Below, one piece after another: positions 1 through 6,271 of a DNA stretch of 7,014 nucleotides (position 1 is its first letter; each line of letters starts with the position of its first letter). Both the position numbers and the translations under genes were made by a program. This DNA comes from Patescibacteria group bacterium. Its GTDB lineage: Bacteria; Patescibacteria; Microgenomatia; Daviesbacterales; UBA10151. The stretch covers positions 1-7,014 of the forward strand of contig JAMCTD010000029.1 in assembly GCA_023380995.1 (NCBI GenBank), written 5' to 3'. Under the pieces are notes generated by a model. The model made no database searches. It saw only the letters and a list, made by a program, of their open reading frames with translations, and was not told the DNA's origin.

Positions 1-1786
1 TGCTTTTTGCTACAAATTTTCTGATTGTATCCCAGTAAGTAAGATAGTTTCCTAAAGCTGTTGGGTTTGATGTAGTAGAAGCTTTTGCCACTTTTAACAT
101 ATAAGCCCAGTAAAATGGTTCGTCTTCCTCAATATTGGCAATTACATTGGCTCGTGTTAACCCAATTGAATTAACATGTGGTTTTATGTCACGGCTATTA
201 GCAGCCAAAATAGCTAAAGTTGCCAGTCCTTTTGGGCTGCTTCTTAAATCTTCCACGCCTTTTTTTGCTGTTCTTAAAATCTCAACCCAGTTTAGATCAT
301 AGGAAAGGTTAGTGTATTGTTCCTGTTTTTCCAGGGCTGAAATAATTTTATCCAAAGTTGTTGTGTTTCCTGCTGCGAAATCTTTTATGAAATCAGGGCT
401 GAGTTGCAGCATTACAGATTGCAGTATGAGCCGTTGCATTTCTGAACGGCCAAAATCACTACTTCCATGTCTGCTCCTGGCTGCTTCTGTTAATTGTCTA
501 CCGTTAAATACGTGCGGCCCTTTTGCGAAAAAGACTTTTTTTGAGCCGTAGTTGGCTGTCGGGTATTCGTCGTCACTGATATCGTATGGTAAAGTAATAT
601 TTAATCCTTGCGGTAAGACACTATCGAAGAATCCGGCATATCCTTTACCCTTCTCAGTATGTCCCTGCGTAAAGTCGACATTTGTCTTGAAAACTCCATC
701 TACAGGTATACCAGTGGCTGACTCGATAATCCGCCTGACTAACACAAAAGAGTCGACTTTGGAATCTACATATGGAGTCATAGTGGCAGCGTTTATTCTG
801 GCACCGCCTGTAAAATGGAAGCGTGTAAGTTCCGGAGCGAACATATCCCTGGGGAATGAAATAGCATTAACCTGTAAAGTTTTATGGTTAATAGTGACTA
901 GTATAGTTACATCTGAACGGCCCCAACCACGGGTATTAAATTCTGCTGGTCTTTCTCTGGTATTATCAATTCCTGAATAAACAAAATTGATAGTTTCTGC
1001 ATTTAAAAATCTTTTATCAATACGTTCAGTATATGCTTGGTCTGTTTTGACCCTCTCTTGTCTTGCTTGCACAAGTTTTTTAACTAAGTCGCCTAAGAGA
1101 TATTCTCCCATATTAATACTGCCTATTTCTTTTTTAGCTTGTTCTGCTGGGTTTACAGTTGGGGTGGCAGTAGGTTCTTTTGTTGGACTAGCAGTAGATG
1201 AAGGGCTTGGACTTGGGGAGGGAGAGGGCGTTGGGCTATTTTGGGCAGTCGGTGATGGTGAAGGGGTTGTTTGAGCAGGTTCTTTTTGGTCGTCATTTTC
1301 CGGCTTAGTTGAATCTTCATTAGCAACTTGATCGATTGGAATAACTTGATCACTACTTTTAAATATGCTTTCTGCATCGAAATGGATAGGAGCTGGACCT
1401 CCTTTGCTTTGTAATTGCAGGGCCTCGAAGCCTACTGTGCCTCCTATGGCTGCCGCAGCTGCTGTAAATCCAAGAGCGCCGCCCATTAAAGCTGTTTTTA
1501 CAGGTCCCCGCTTTTTTCTAGGGGGATAGACTATTGCGGATATTTTTGGATTATCAATAAAACCTGCTGCCAAGGGTCCGCACTGCTGAAAAATTAAACG
1601 GACATCCTTATTTTGTAGGTGTCTGGAGCCAACTTGGTCAAATAAATTATTAAGGTCTTTAGCTATTAGCCTCCCATTAACAGCTTCTCCAGCTTGATGT
1701 TGGTTGTAAGCAGTGGCCAAATTACTAAGGGTATTGGCCAAAGAAGGACGTTCTGGTGATTGGCCAAGTTCTTGAGGGAAATACAT
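1..1786 (-). CDS. LytR-CpsA-Psr (LCP) family cell-wall polymer ligase, 3'-truncated by the window edge
   Basis: Reading the minus strand from ATG at 1786 gives 595 codons with no stop before the edge, so the C-terminus is missing. LCP proteins move anionic polymers from a lipid carrier onto peptidoglycan or a similar envelope acceptor, outside the membrane. Order: cytoplasmic part about 1-95, ending in a basic RKKRG patch; one membrane span about 96-117 (Ala/Gly-rich); Ser/Thr/Pro linker about 155-215 with SPSPSPSP runs; LCP domain from about 265. Seen LCP motifs: GRSD at 289-292, SFPRD at 310-314, RINAA at 330-334, and ARSRHGSSDFGRSEMQR at 436-452, matching the family's Arg/Asp pocket for the polyprenyl phosphate. 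Residues beyond about 470 are an extra region of unknown role. The cytoplasmic N-terminus is longer than the usual short LCP tail. No Shine-Dalgarno precedes the start (see promoter). The family is secure; the polymer substrate is unknown. Confidence 0.9.
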   Translation of the reverse strand, partial: MYFPQELGQSPERPSLANTLSNLATAYNQHQAGEAVNGRLIAKDLNNLFDQVGSRHLQNKDVRLIFQQCGPLAAGFIDNPKISAIVYPPRKKRGPVKTALMGGALGFTAAAAAIGGTVGFEALQLQSKGGPAPIHFDAESIFKSSDQVIPIDQVANEDSTKPENDDQKEPAQTTPSPSPTAQNSPTPSPSPSPSPSSTASPTKEPTATPTVNPAEQAKKEIGSINMGEYLLGDLVKKLVQARQERVKTDQAYTERIDKRFLNAETINFVYSGIDNTRERPAEFNTRGWGRSDVTILVTINHKTLQVNAISFPRDMFAPELTRFHFTGGARINAATMTPYVDSKVDSFVLVRRIIESATGIPVDGVFKTNVDFTQGHTEKGKGYAGFFDSVLPQGLNITLPYDISDDEYPTANYGSKKVFFAKGPHVFNGRQLTEAARSRHGSSDFGRSEMQRLILQSVMLQLSPDFIKDFAAGNTTTLDKIISALEKQEQYTNLSYDLNWVEILRTAKKGVEDLRSSPKGLATLAILAANSRDIKPHVNSIGLTRANVIANIEEDEPFYWAYMLKVAKASTTSNPTALGNYLTYWDTIRKFVAKS

Positions 1787-1823
1787 ATAGTTTTAGTGTA
1801 GCTTAGCGGATAATTCTTGACAA
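1787..1823 (-). promoter_or_regulatory. Sigma70-type promoter of the LCP gene, apparently giving a leaderless mRNA
   Basis: On the minus strand a -35 TTGTCA (1823-1818) is followed after exactly 17 bp by a -10 TACACT (1800-1795). Only 8 nt separate the -10 from the ATG at 1786, so transcription should start 0-2 nt before the start codon. The absence of any ribosome binding site fits leaderless translation. The start site is inferred from spacing and not measured. Confidence 0.6.
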
Positions 1824-1856
1824 GGTATCCTGAGCATGAGAACCTGGAATAAGGAG
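1817..1856 (+). promoter_or_regulatory. Possible promoter and clear ribosome binding site of the 721-aa membrane protein gene
   Basis: A perfect -35 TTGACA lies at 1817-1822, overlapping by five bases the -35 of the divergent LCP promoter. The -10 at 17 bp spacing (GAACCT, 1840-1845) is poor but is preceded by an extended -10 style TGN at 1837-1839, so the promoter is tentative. The Shine-Dalgarno AAGGAG at 1851-1856 sits 7 nt before the ATG at 1864 and firmly decides that start. If both promoters are real, polymerase cannot occupy both at once, and the two envelope genes would compete or be co-regulated. Confidence 0.4.
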
Positions 1857-1863
1857 AAATTTT

Positions 1864-4029
1864 ATGACAAGCCCAGATGCAATACCGCTAACAGGTAATC
1901 CTGAACTAGATGCAGCTTTTGAGAGGGTGGCAAATTTACGCCAGGAAAGTGCTATGAAAAGAGCTGTTTTAACCAATGCAGGCAAGGTAAAAATTTTCGG
2001 TGGCAGCTTACTGGGCTTTGCTGGACATGCAATAGGAGCATCAATTGAGTATTCATTACACCATAAAAAAGAAATGGTGGCTTATGGAGTTACCGGTTAT
2101 GCAACTAAAACTGCTGTCAGGATGGTATTAAATGGAGCAGGGGGAGTTGTAATACCTCTGGCTGCCGGGGCAGCTGCTGGTATGGTTAGGGGAGGGCTCA
2201 AGGAATATGTTAAGCAAAGAAAAGATGTTGAAATAGAGGAAGCAGGCAGAGCTTTTATTGTTGCAGGATTAAAAAATGAGTTTAGGAGGATGAAAAAAGC
2301 TGAAAAAGGAAAGGTAGTAAAGGCTGCTATGTGGGGGTCAATAGCTGGACTTACAGGCGCGTTCGTAGGAGCAAATGTCGCAGAATGGGCAGGAGATTGG
2401 GTTGCTCGTAATGAGGTTATTCAGGGAGCTTGGTCTCAGATTAGAGCAGATGCAGGGGCATTTATACATGAACATTTTTCTTCCCCACCCCAAGTGGATT
2501 TCAGGCCGTCTCAAGGAGCAAGAGTTGGTTATCCATCTGTTGGTGCACCTCCCGCAGAGACTGCCCAGTCTGCGACTGGGTCTGTCGCAGTGTCCAGTCT
2601 CACCCCTACCGAAACAGCCACCCCAACAAATCTACCAAGTCCTACTGCAACAGCAACACAATCTTCTGTTTTAATACCTACAGCAACTTCAACTCCCACA
2701 GAAAGCGTAACTCCTTCTCCCACGGCTACAGGAACTGCCGTGTCTACCTCAACTCCAACCGGGATGCCTACGAATACAGCAACTCCTACTGCTACGCCTA
2801 TGCCCGAGAAGCCTATATCCTTGCCTCCTGTTACCCAGACTGCTAGTACTACAACTGCAGCTGAAGCTGCCAGAGTTTTGCATCATGCTGAAGGATCAGC
2901 TTTAGCTGATACTGGCCCTGCGGCTCCTATAAATCCTCCCACGATGCCTCCTAATGCAACTGGTCCTGTTAATGCCTTTCAAGAGTCAATCTTGGCTCAA
3001 ACAACAAAACCTTTACCAGAATCAATTACGATTCCTGCAGGTTCTAATCCTACCTTGTTAATGAAACAATACCTGACTGATAATTTAGGTAAGCCTCCTG
3101 GCGAAACAGATCTTCTTCCAGATGCAGTAAACAGGTTTATGGAGGAGAATGAGATTACTGATGCTCACAAGATTCCTGCTGGTGCCAAGCTTAGTGTTCA
3201 CCAAGTCAACAATTTAATCTACTCCTTAAAAGGGGAGCAAGCTCCAGATGTGTCTGTTGCAGCTCATGAGAAAATTGCTGATTTAAGCAACCAGGAATAC
3301 ATGCAGTTGAAAGCAGCTGAAGTTGGAAAATTTTTACCTGATAGGGATGAAATAGTTCATAAAGCAATTGAGTCTAAGGGTATGATTATTGAAGGTAAAA
3401 GTTTAATGAACGCAGATATAGACCACGTTTCTTTCGTAAAAGGCCAAGAGTCTGTTCAAAGGTTAATGGAAGCAAAGGCAAATGCAATTTATGACAATAT
3501 CCCAAGGGATCCCCAGACTACTGTAGGTTCTGTTCAGGAAGCAGCTGATAAGGCTTATGTAGCTTGGTTGTCATCTACTGAAGGTCAACATGAATTAATA
3601 GGAGCAGCTTCGAAAACAATCAAAGAACATTTGCAGATAGAAGAAAAATTGGCTCAACAGGTTGTTGATGGGTTGCAGTCTAACCCAATGTTTTTCCAAG
3701 AGGTGCCAATTGAGCAAGAAGCTGGCAAAATTTTAAATATCAGTGGGGTTCCTGCTGATGCACCTATACTGGGGGCCAATATTATAGCCAATTATGATAT
3801 GTTGACTGATATGTGGGAGACAATGGCTAAAGGACATCCTGATTTATTACCTGATGCCTACTATCCTGTTAGTTTGTCTGAAGTAAATAAGCTGGTAGAA
3901 CAGGCAGAGAAGGGGGATAAGGTGGCACTTAACAGGTTGATGCAAGCACTGCACTGGATTCCTAAAGATGGCAGGTTCCGTAAAGTGGCACAGCTGGCAA
4001 GCCAGTCTGTGTTGAAAATGATAGCATAA
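1864..4029 (+). CDS. Multi-pass membrane protein with long Thr/Pro linker and extracytoplasmic C-terminal region, function unknown
   Basis: I do not recognise this 721-residue protein. Visible order: soluble N-terminus 1-41; Gly/Ala-rich hydrophobic segments at about 43-64, 86-110 and 152-176, with small-xxx-small spacing typical of packed helices; a strongly basic stretch 112-151 between the second and third; a Thr/Ser/Pro linker about 230-335 with repeated TPT, TAT and SPT units; then a soluble region 336-721. The basic loop suggests it is cytoplasmic, which places the N-terminus inside and the linker plus C-terminus outside (inference by the positive-inside rule). Residues 386-446 (ITIPAGSNPT ... 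KIPAGAKLSV) look loosely like a LysM-type unit, which would suit a wall-binding role, but this is weak. Residues 465-715 are mostly helical and contain no catalytic motif I can name. Start fixed by AAGGAG 7 nt upstream. It diverges from an LCP ligase that has the same linker style, so an envelope role is plausible. Confidence 0.75.
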   Translation: MTSPDAIPLTGNPELDAAFERVANLRQESAMKRAVLTNAGKVKIFGGSLLGFAGHAIGASIEYSLHHKKEMVAYGVTGYATKTAVRMVLNGAGGVVIPLAAGAAAGMVRGGLKEYVKQRKDVEIEEAGRAFIVAGLKNEFRRMKKAEKGKVVKAAMWGSIAGLTGAFVGANVAEWAGDWVARNEVIQGAWSQIRADAGAFIHEHFSSPPQVDFRPSQGARVGYPSVGAPPAETAQSATGSVAVSSLTPTETATPTNLPSPTATATQSSVLIPTATSTPTESVTPSPTATGTAVSTSTPTGMPTNTATPTATPMPEKPISLPPVTQTASTTTAAEAARVLHHAEGSALADTGPAAPINPPTMPPNATGPVNAFQESILAQTTKPLPESITIPAGSNPTLLMKQYLTDNLGKPPGETDLLPDAVNRFMEENEITDAHKIPAGAKLSVHQVNNLIYSLKGEQAPDVSVAAHEKIADLSNQEYMQLKAAEVGKFLPDRDEIVHKAIESKGMIIEGKSLMNADIDHVSFVKGQESVQRLMEAKANAIYDNIPRDPQTTVGSVQEAADKAYVAWLSSTEGQHELIGAASKTIKEHLQIEEKLAQQVVDGLQSNPMFFQEVPIEQEAGKILNISGVPADAPILGANIIANYDMLTDMWETMAKGHPDLLPDAYYPVSLSEVNKLVEQAEKGDKVALNRLMQALHWIPKDGRFRKVAQLASQSVLKMIA

Positions 4030-4034
4030 GATAT

Positions 4035-4361
4035 ATGGATAAAAAAATTAATGCTTATTTTGAGAGTTTAGTTTCTAAAGCACTCAGCCTGCCTATGTTT
4101 AGTAATATGCCTCTTGAACAAAAAGAGGCAAAAGCGGAAAAAATTAGGAATTACCTTGATGATATAGTGATTGATACAGTGCTGGAGAATCTAAACCTGG
4201 AGCAACTAAATGATATTAAAAGTTTAGCTGTTAACAGTTCAGAGATGGAGAGTAAAATTACAGAATATTCTTCCACTATACCAAATTTTGCAGGAATTCT
4301 TGAAAACAAGCTGAATCAGGCTGTTGCTGCTATAGAACAAAACCCACAAGTAGTGGAATAG
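4035..4361 (+). CDS. Small helical protein of unknown function
   Basis: This 108-residue acidic protein has no signal peptide, membrane span, cysteine or recognisable catalytic motif. It looks almost wholly alpha-helical: a first helical part about 1-33 with EQKEAKAEKIRNYLDD following at 28-43, a leucine-rich pair around TVLENLNLEQL (48-58), and a C-terminal part containing a PNF turn (83-85) before a last helix. The layout of short helices with a loop ending in PNF resembles small Patescibacteria-specific families such as DUF5663; that link is from memory and unverified. It starts 5 bp after the stop of the membrane protein gene and has no Shine-Dalgarno of its own, so it is probably read from the same mRNA by re-initiation. 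A cytoplasmic partner or regulator of the upstream protein is possible but not shown. Confidence 0.65.
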   Translation: MDKKINAYFESLVSKALSLPMFSNMPLEQKEAKAEKIRNYLDDIVIDTVLENLNLEQLNDIKSLAVNSSEMESKITEYSSTIPNFAGILENKLNQAVAAIEQNPQVVE

Positions 4362-4828
4362 TCTTCTTTTATAGGATCTTATGATAAGAATGTTTTTCAA
4401 TAAAATCCTACCTTATTTTTATCAGTTTTTTGTCAGATAATTCTTGTAGGGTATTTATATTTTATTTTACTAAAAACTGTAAAAATTTTAAAGAAAAAAA
4501 ATAAAAACCTCTCTTAATTGCAATTGAAATTTTATATTTTAACTCTCAAAAAAGTTAATTTAAAGATCCAAATAGGGAAGTATGAAAACTTTTTGACACC
4601 TGTTATTCTTTTCCTCTTTTGCTAGTAAAATTGGGTTGTATTTTTTTGAAAGTAAAGATAAATTTAGCTTAAAATTTTCCCTGAAAATTGGTAAATTTAT
4701 TGCCAGAAGTACAAAGTTTTTTCCTAAAAATTTAACACTGAAAAAAATAACTCTAGGGTAAGATTTTTAAGAAGATTTTTCCAAGTTTTGATAAAAAATT
4801 TGAAAAAATTTTCATTAGCAAATTTTTG
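4362..4828. other. AT-rich non-coding stretch
   Basis: About 470 bp with no plausible gene on either strand. It is dominated by A- and T-tracts and short palindromes such as AATTGCAATT near 4518-4527. I see no tRNA, tmRNA, RNase P RNA or SRP RNA core motif. A TTGACA at 4593-4598 has no matching -10. The tracts could act as curved or easily melted DNA upstream of the 5S promoter; nothing more can be supported. Confidence 0.6.
4371..4410 (+). terminator. Weak candidate terminator after the 108-aa gene
   Basis: Ten bases after the stop codon, TAGGAT (4372-4377) can pair with ATCCTA (4405-4410), and between them TCTTAT-G-ATAAGA (4377-4389) is a perfect small palindrome followed by a T-rich stretch (4392-4397); another T-run follows at 4415-4419. 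The stems are short and AT-rich, so intrinsic termination here is a guess based on position. Confidence 0.25.
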
Positions 4829-4900
4829 TCATTGTGGATAACTCAGTGGATATTCGGGTATTGCTTCGGGTATTTAAAATTAGGCCGTATTTTAGGCCTT
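4829..4900 (+). repeat. Three consecutive pairs of 12-bp direct repeats ending at the 5S promoter
   Basis: In strict 12-bp register, units 4829-4840 and 4841-4852 both end in GTGGATA; units 4853-4864 and 4865-4876 both begin TTCGGGTATT; units 4877-4888 and 4889-4900 share TTAGGCC (9 of 12 bases equal). Thus each of three successive sequences is present twice, and the last unit ends on the first two bases of the 5S -35 hexamer. The TTAGGCC pair can also fold (AGGCC 4882-4886 with GGCCT 4895-4899). The arrangement suggests paired protein-binding sites or small tandem duplications upstream of the promoter; the binder is unknown. Confidence 0.65.
4833..4841 (-). promoter_or_regulatory. Single consensus DnaA box
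   Basis: TGTGGATAA is the exact complement of the classical DnaA box TTATCCACA. It overlaps the first 12-bp repeat unit and lies at the edge of the AT-rich spacer, about 60 bp upstream of the 5S -35. The second GTGGATA (4846-4852) keeps the core but not the flanking bases. One box alone does not make an origin; DnaA could act as a transcription factor here, or the match may be chance. Confidence 0.35.
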
Positions 4901-4927
4901 GATAGTTTTTTCACAATGTTTTATACT
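4899..4927 (+). promoter_or_regulatory. Sigma70-type promoter of the 5S rRNA gene
   Basis: TTGATA (4899-4904) and TATACT (4922-4927) are separated by exactly 17 bp, each one base away from the consensus hexamer. The expected start site, 6-7 nt after the -10, falls at 4933-4934, which is where the 5S helix I begins. This agreement supports independent transcription of 5S with little or no 5' processing. Confidence 0.7.
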
Positions 4928-4932
4928 ATAGA

Positions 4933-5050
4933 CCTCGGTGGTTTGTGCGAAGTGGTCCGACCTGATCCCATCCCGAACTCAGTAGTCAAACGCTTCAGCG
5001 GGGACGATAATATATCCGCAAGGGTATGTGAAAATACCTCACTGCCGGGA
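4933..5050 (+). rRNA. rrf: 5S ribosomal RNA
   Basis: The conserved core CCGAACTCAGTAGTCAAACG (from 4973) with the preceding GTGGTCCGACCTGATCCCAT is diagnostic for bacterial 5S rRNA. Helix I forms between CTCGGTGGT near 4934-4942 and ACTGCCGGG at 5041-5049, with G-T wobbles; helix II forms between GCGAAG (4947-4952) and CTTCAGC (4993-4999, one bulged A); helix IV contains GGTAT/ATACC at about 5024-5037. The length of about 118 nt is normal. No 23S or 16S sequence lies upstream, and the neighbours are protein genes, so this is an unlinked 5S gene with its own promoter. Ends are set by helix I and may be off by 1-3 nt. An ORF of 75 codons across it is an artefact. Confidence 0.93.
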
Positions 5051-5055
5051 TAAAT

Positions 5056-5132
5056 AAGTTAAAAGTTTAGAATGCAAAGTTCAAAGTTTTCGTAGAAAAC
5101 AACCATAATTTTTAACTTTGAATTTTGAACTA
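5056..5132. repeat. Heptad palindromic repeat between 5S and the S1 gene
   Basis: The left arm is five 7-mers in register from 5056: AAGTTAA, AAGTTTA, GAATGCA, AAGTTCA, AAGTTTT. The right arm is the complement type: TTAACTT (5112-5118), TGAATTT, TGAACTA. The arms can pair imperfectly (15 of 18 positions in the best alignment) around a loop of about 20 nt. It begins 5 nt after the 5S end and might help terminate or process the 5S transcript, but its resemblance to the repeat after the S1 gene argues for a dispersed element. Confidence 0.7.
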
Positions 5133-5146
5133 ATCTTAAGAAAGTC

Positions 5147-5161
5147 AGGTGACCATGTTTG
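5147..5161 (+). promoter_or_regulatory. Ribosome binding site selecting a TTG start for the S1 gene
   Basis: AGGTGA (5147-5152) is a six-base complement to the 16S tail and lies 6 nt before TTG at 5159. An in-frame TGA at 5150-5152 leaves no earlier in-frame start. The nearby ATG at 5155-5157 is out of frame, only 2 nt from the Shine-Dalgarno, and stops after eight codons (TAA 5179-5181), so it cannot be the start of the S1 protein. Confidence 0.75.
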
Positions 5162-6271
5162 GCAAAGAATTCTACAACTAAAATCGTTTCAAAAAATCCT
5201 ACAATGGAGGAGCTGTTAGCTTCTCAATCAAAGCACTTAATTACGCTTCACCGTGGGCAACCTGTTGAGGGTGAAATTGTAGGTATCACTGAAAAAGAAC
5301 TAACTCTGGATTTAGGCAGCAAATCAGAAGGTGTAATTTCCACCCGTGATATTCCAGATTCCCAATTAAAAGATTTAAAAATAGGCAGCAAGCTTAAGGC
5401 TTTTGTTTATATGGTGGAGAATGAATATGGCCAAACAGTGTTATCTTCCTCCCCTCAAAATAAAATCAGCACAACTCCTTTTAAAGGCCACGGTATTAAT
5501 TGGCCAAAATTCCAAATGGCTCAAAGCCAAAAAAGTAAACTGCAAGGCAAAGTAAATGAGGTTAACAGGGGGGGATTGATTGTGGAGGTAATGGGTGCCA
5601 GGGGTTTCCTGCCAAATTCTCAGGTTGGATTTGAACTTTTGAGCAAGTCAGGGGCAGGGATGGAAGAATTGATTGGCCAGGACTTAACAGTTACTGTAAT
5701 TGAAATTGATCAGGCCAATAATAAACTGATCTTTTCCCAAAGAGGGCAAATCTCGCCTGAAGTCAAAGAAAAACTTTCCAGCTTTAAAAAGGATCAAAAG
5801 GTTCCCGGTAAAATTGTGGCTATTTTGCCATTTGGATTGGTGGTGGATGTGGCAGGAGCAGAAGGATTGGTGTTTATTTCTGATGCTTCTTGGGATAAAA
5901 TTCCGGATTTATCAAAAGCTTATTCTGTGGGTCAGGAGCTTGAGGTATTAGTTTTAGGCCTGGATGAGGAATTAGGCAGGTTAAATTTGTCCATTAAACA
6001 GTTAAGTGAGGATCCTTTTGAAAAATTAGCCAAAAACTATCCTGCAGATGAGGTAGTTAAGGCTACTGTAGTAAGTGTATCTGAGGCAGGAGTAGTTGTG
6101 CAGTTGGAAGATGGGGTAGAAGGGTTTTTGCCGGCTTCCAAGATGACTCCTGGTTCAACTTATGAGGCAGGCAAGACAGTCACTCTTTTGGTAGATGGTG
6201 TAGATGCTCAAAGACGCAGAATCAATTTGGCTCCATTTGTAACATCAACAGCAGGACTTATATACAAGTAG
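5159..6271 (+). CDS. rpsA: S1 RNA-binding protein with four S1 domains (ribosomal protein S1 type)
   Basis: S1 proteins bind single-stranded mRNA, mostly at the ribosome during initiation. This 370-residue protein contains four OB-fold S1 repeats at about 34-97, 126-196, 212-281 and 297-358. Repeats 2 to 4 show the usual pattern G-x-V, a G-G/F-G-hydrophobic-V-x-V turn, E/R-G-F/L-hydrophobic-P/I-x-S, a G-x-x-hydrophobic tract and a final D-x-x-x-x-x-hydrophobic-x-hydrophobic-S strand; repeat 3 (KIVAILPFGLVVDVAGAEG) is the most typical and repeat 1 the most diverged. Escherichia coli S1 has six domains; four-domain forms are common in Gram-positive and reduced genomes. The N-terminal 30 residues are a polar tail. 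Start is TTG with a good AGGTGA. Repeat palindromes lie on both sides, so it may be a single-gene transcript or be read on from 5S; no convincing own promoter is visible. It could be an S1-like accessory RNA-binding protein instead of true ribosomal S1. Confidence 0.88.
   Translation: MAKNSTTKIVSKNPTMEELLASQSKHLITLHRGQPVEGEIVGITEKELTLDLGSKSEGVISTRDIPDSQLKDLKIGSKLKAFVYMVENEYGQTVLSSSPQNKISTTPFKGHGINWPKFQMAQSQKSKLQGKVNEVNRGGLIVEVMGARGFLPNSQVGFELLSKSGAGMEELIGQDLTVTVIEIDQANNKLIFSQRGQISPEVKEKLSSFKKDQKVPGKIVAILPFGLVVDVAGAEGLVFISDASWDKIPDLSKAYSVGQELEVLVLGLDEELGRLNLSIKQLSEDPFEKLAKNYPADEVVKATVVSVSEAGVVVQLEDGVEGFLPASKMTPGSTYEAGKTVTLLVDGVDAQRRRINLAPFVTSTAGLIYK

Noticed and set aside
312..1274. Three consecutive plus-strand open frames (312-551, 552-980, 987-1274)
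   Set aside because: They lie opposite the LCP gene, whose minus-strand frame runs unbroken and carries all family motifs; the plus-strand proteins show no domain.
1153..1377. Minus-strand frame rich in Leu, Pro and Gln
   Set aside because: It is an alternative frame of the Ser/Pro linker of the LCP gene; low-complexity DNA is open in several frames.
1803..1985. Minus-strand 60-codon frame across the divergent promoter
   Set aside because: It overlaps the start of the well-supported 721-aa gene and covers the promoter region; no ribosome binding site or homology is seen.
2375..2723. Two open frames (plus 2375-2674, minus 2529-2723) within the membrane protein gene
   Set aside because: Both are shadows of the Thr/Pro-rich linker region.
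4593..4640. TTGACA at 4593-4598 as a promoter
   Set aside because: No acceptable -10 lies 16-18 bp downstream and there is no gene to serve before 5S.
4882..4910. AGGCC/GGCCT hairpin followed by T-run as a terminator
   Set aside because: The stem is only 5 bp with an 8-nt loop, and the sequence is better explained by the 12-bp repeat pair and the -35 box of the 5S promoter.
4362..4932. Replication origin
   Set aside because: AT-rich DNA and one DnaA box are present, but no box cluster and no dnaA, dnaN or rpmH neighbours are seen.
4826..5053. 75-codon open frame
   Set aside because: It runs through the 5S rRNA gene and its promoter.
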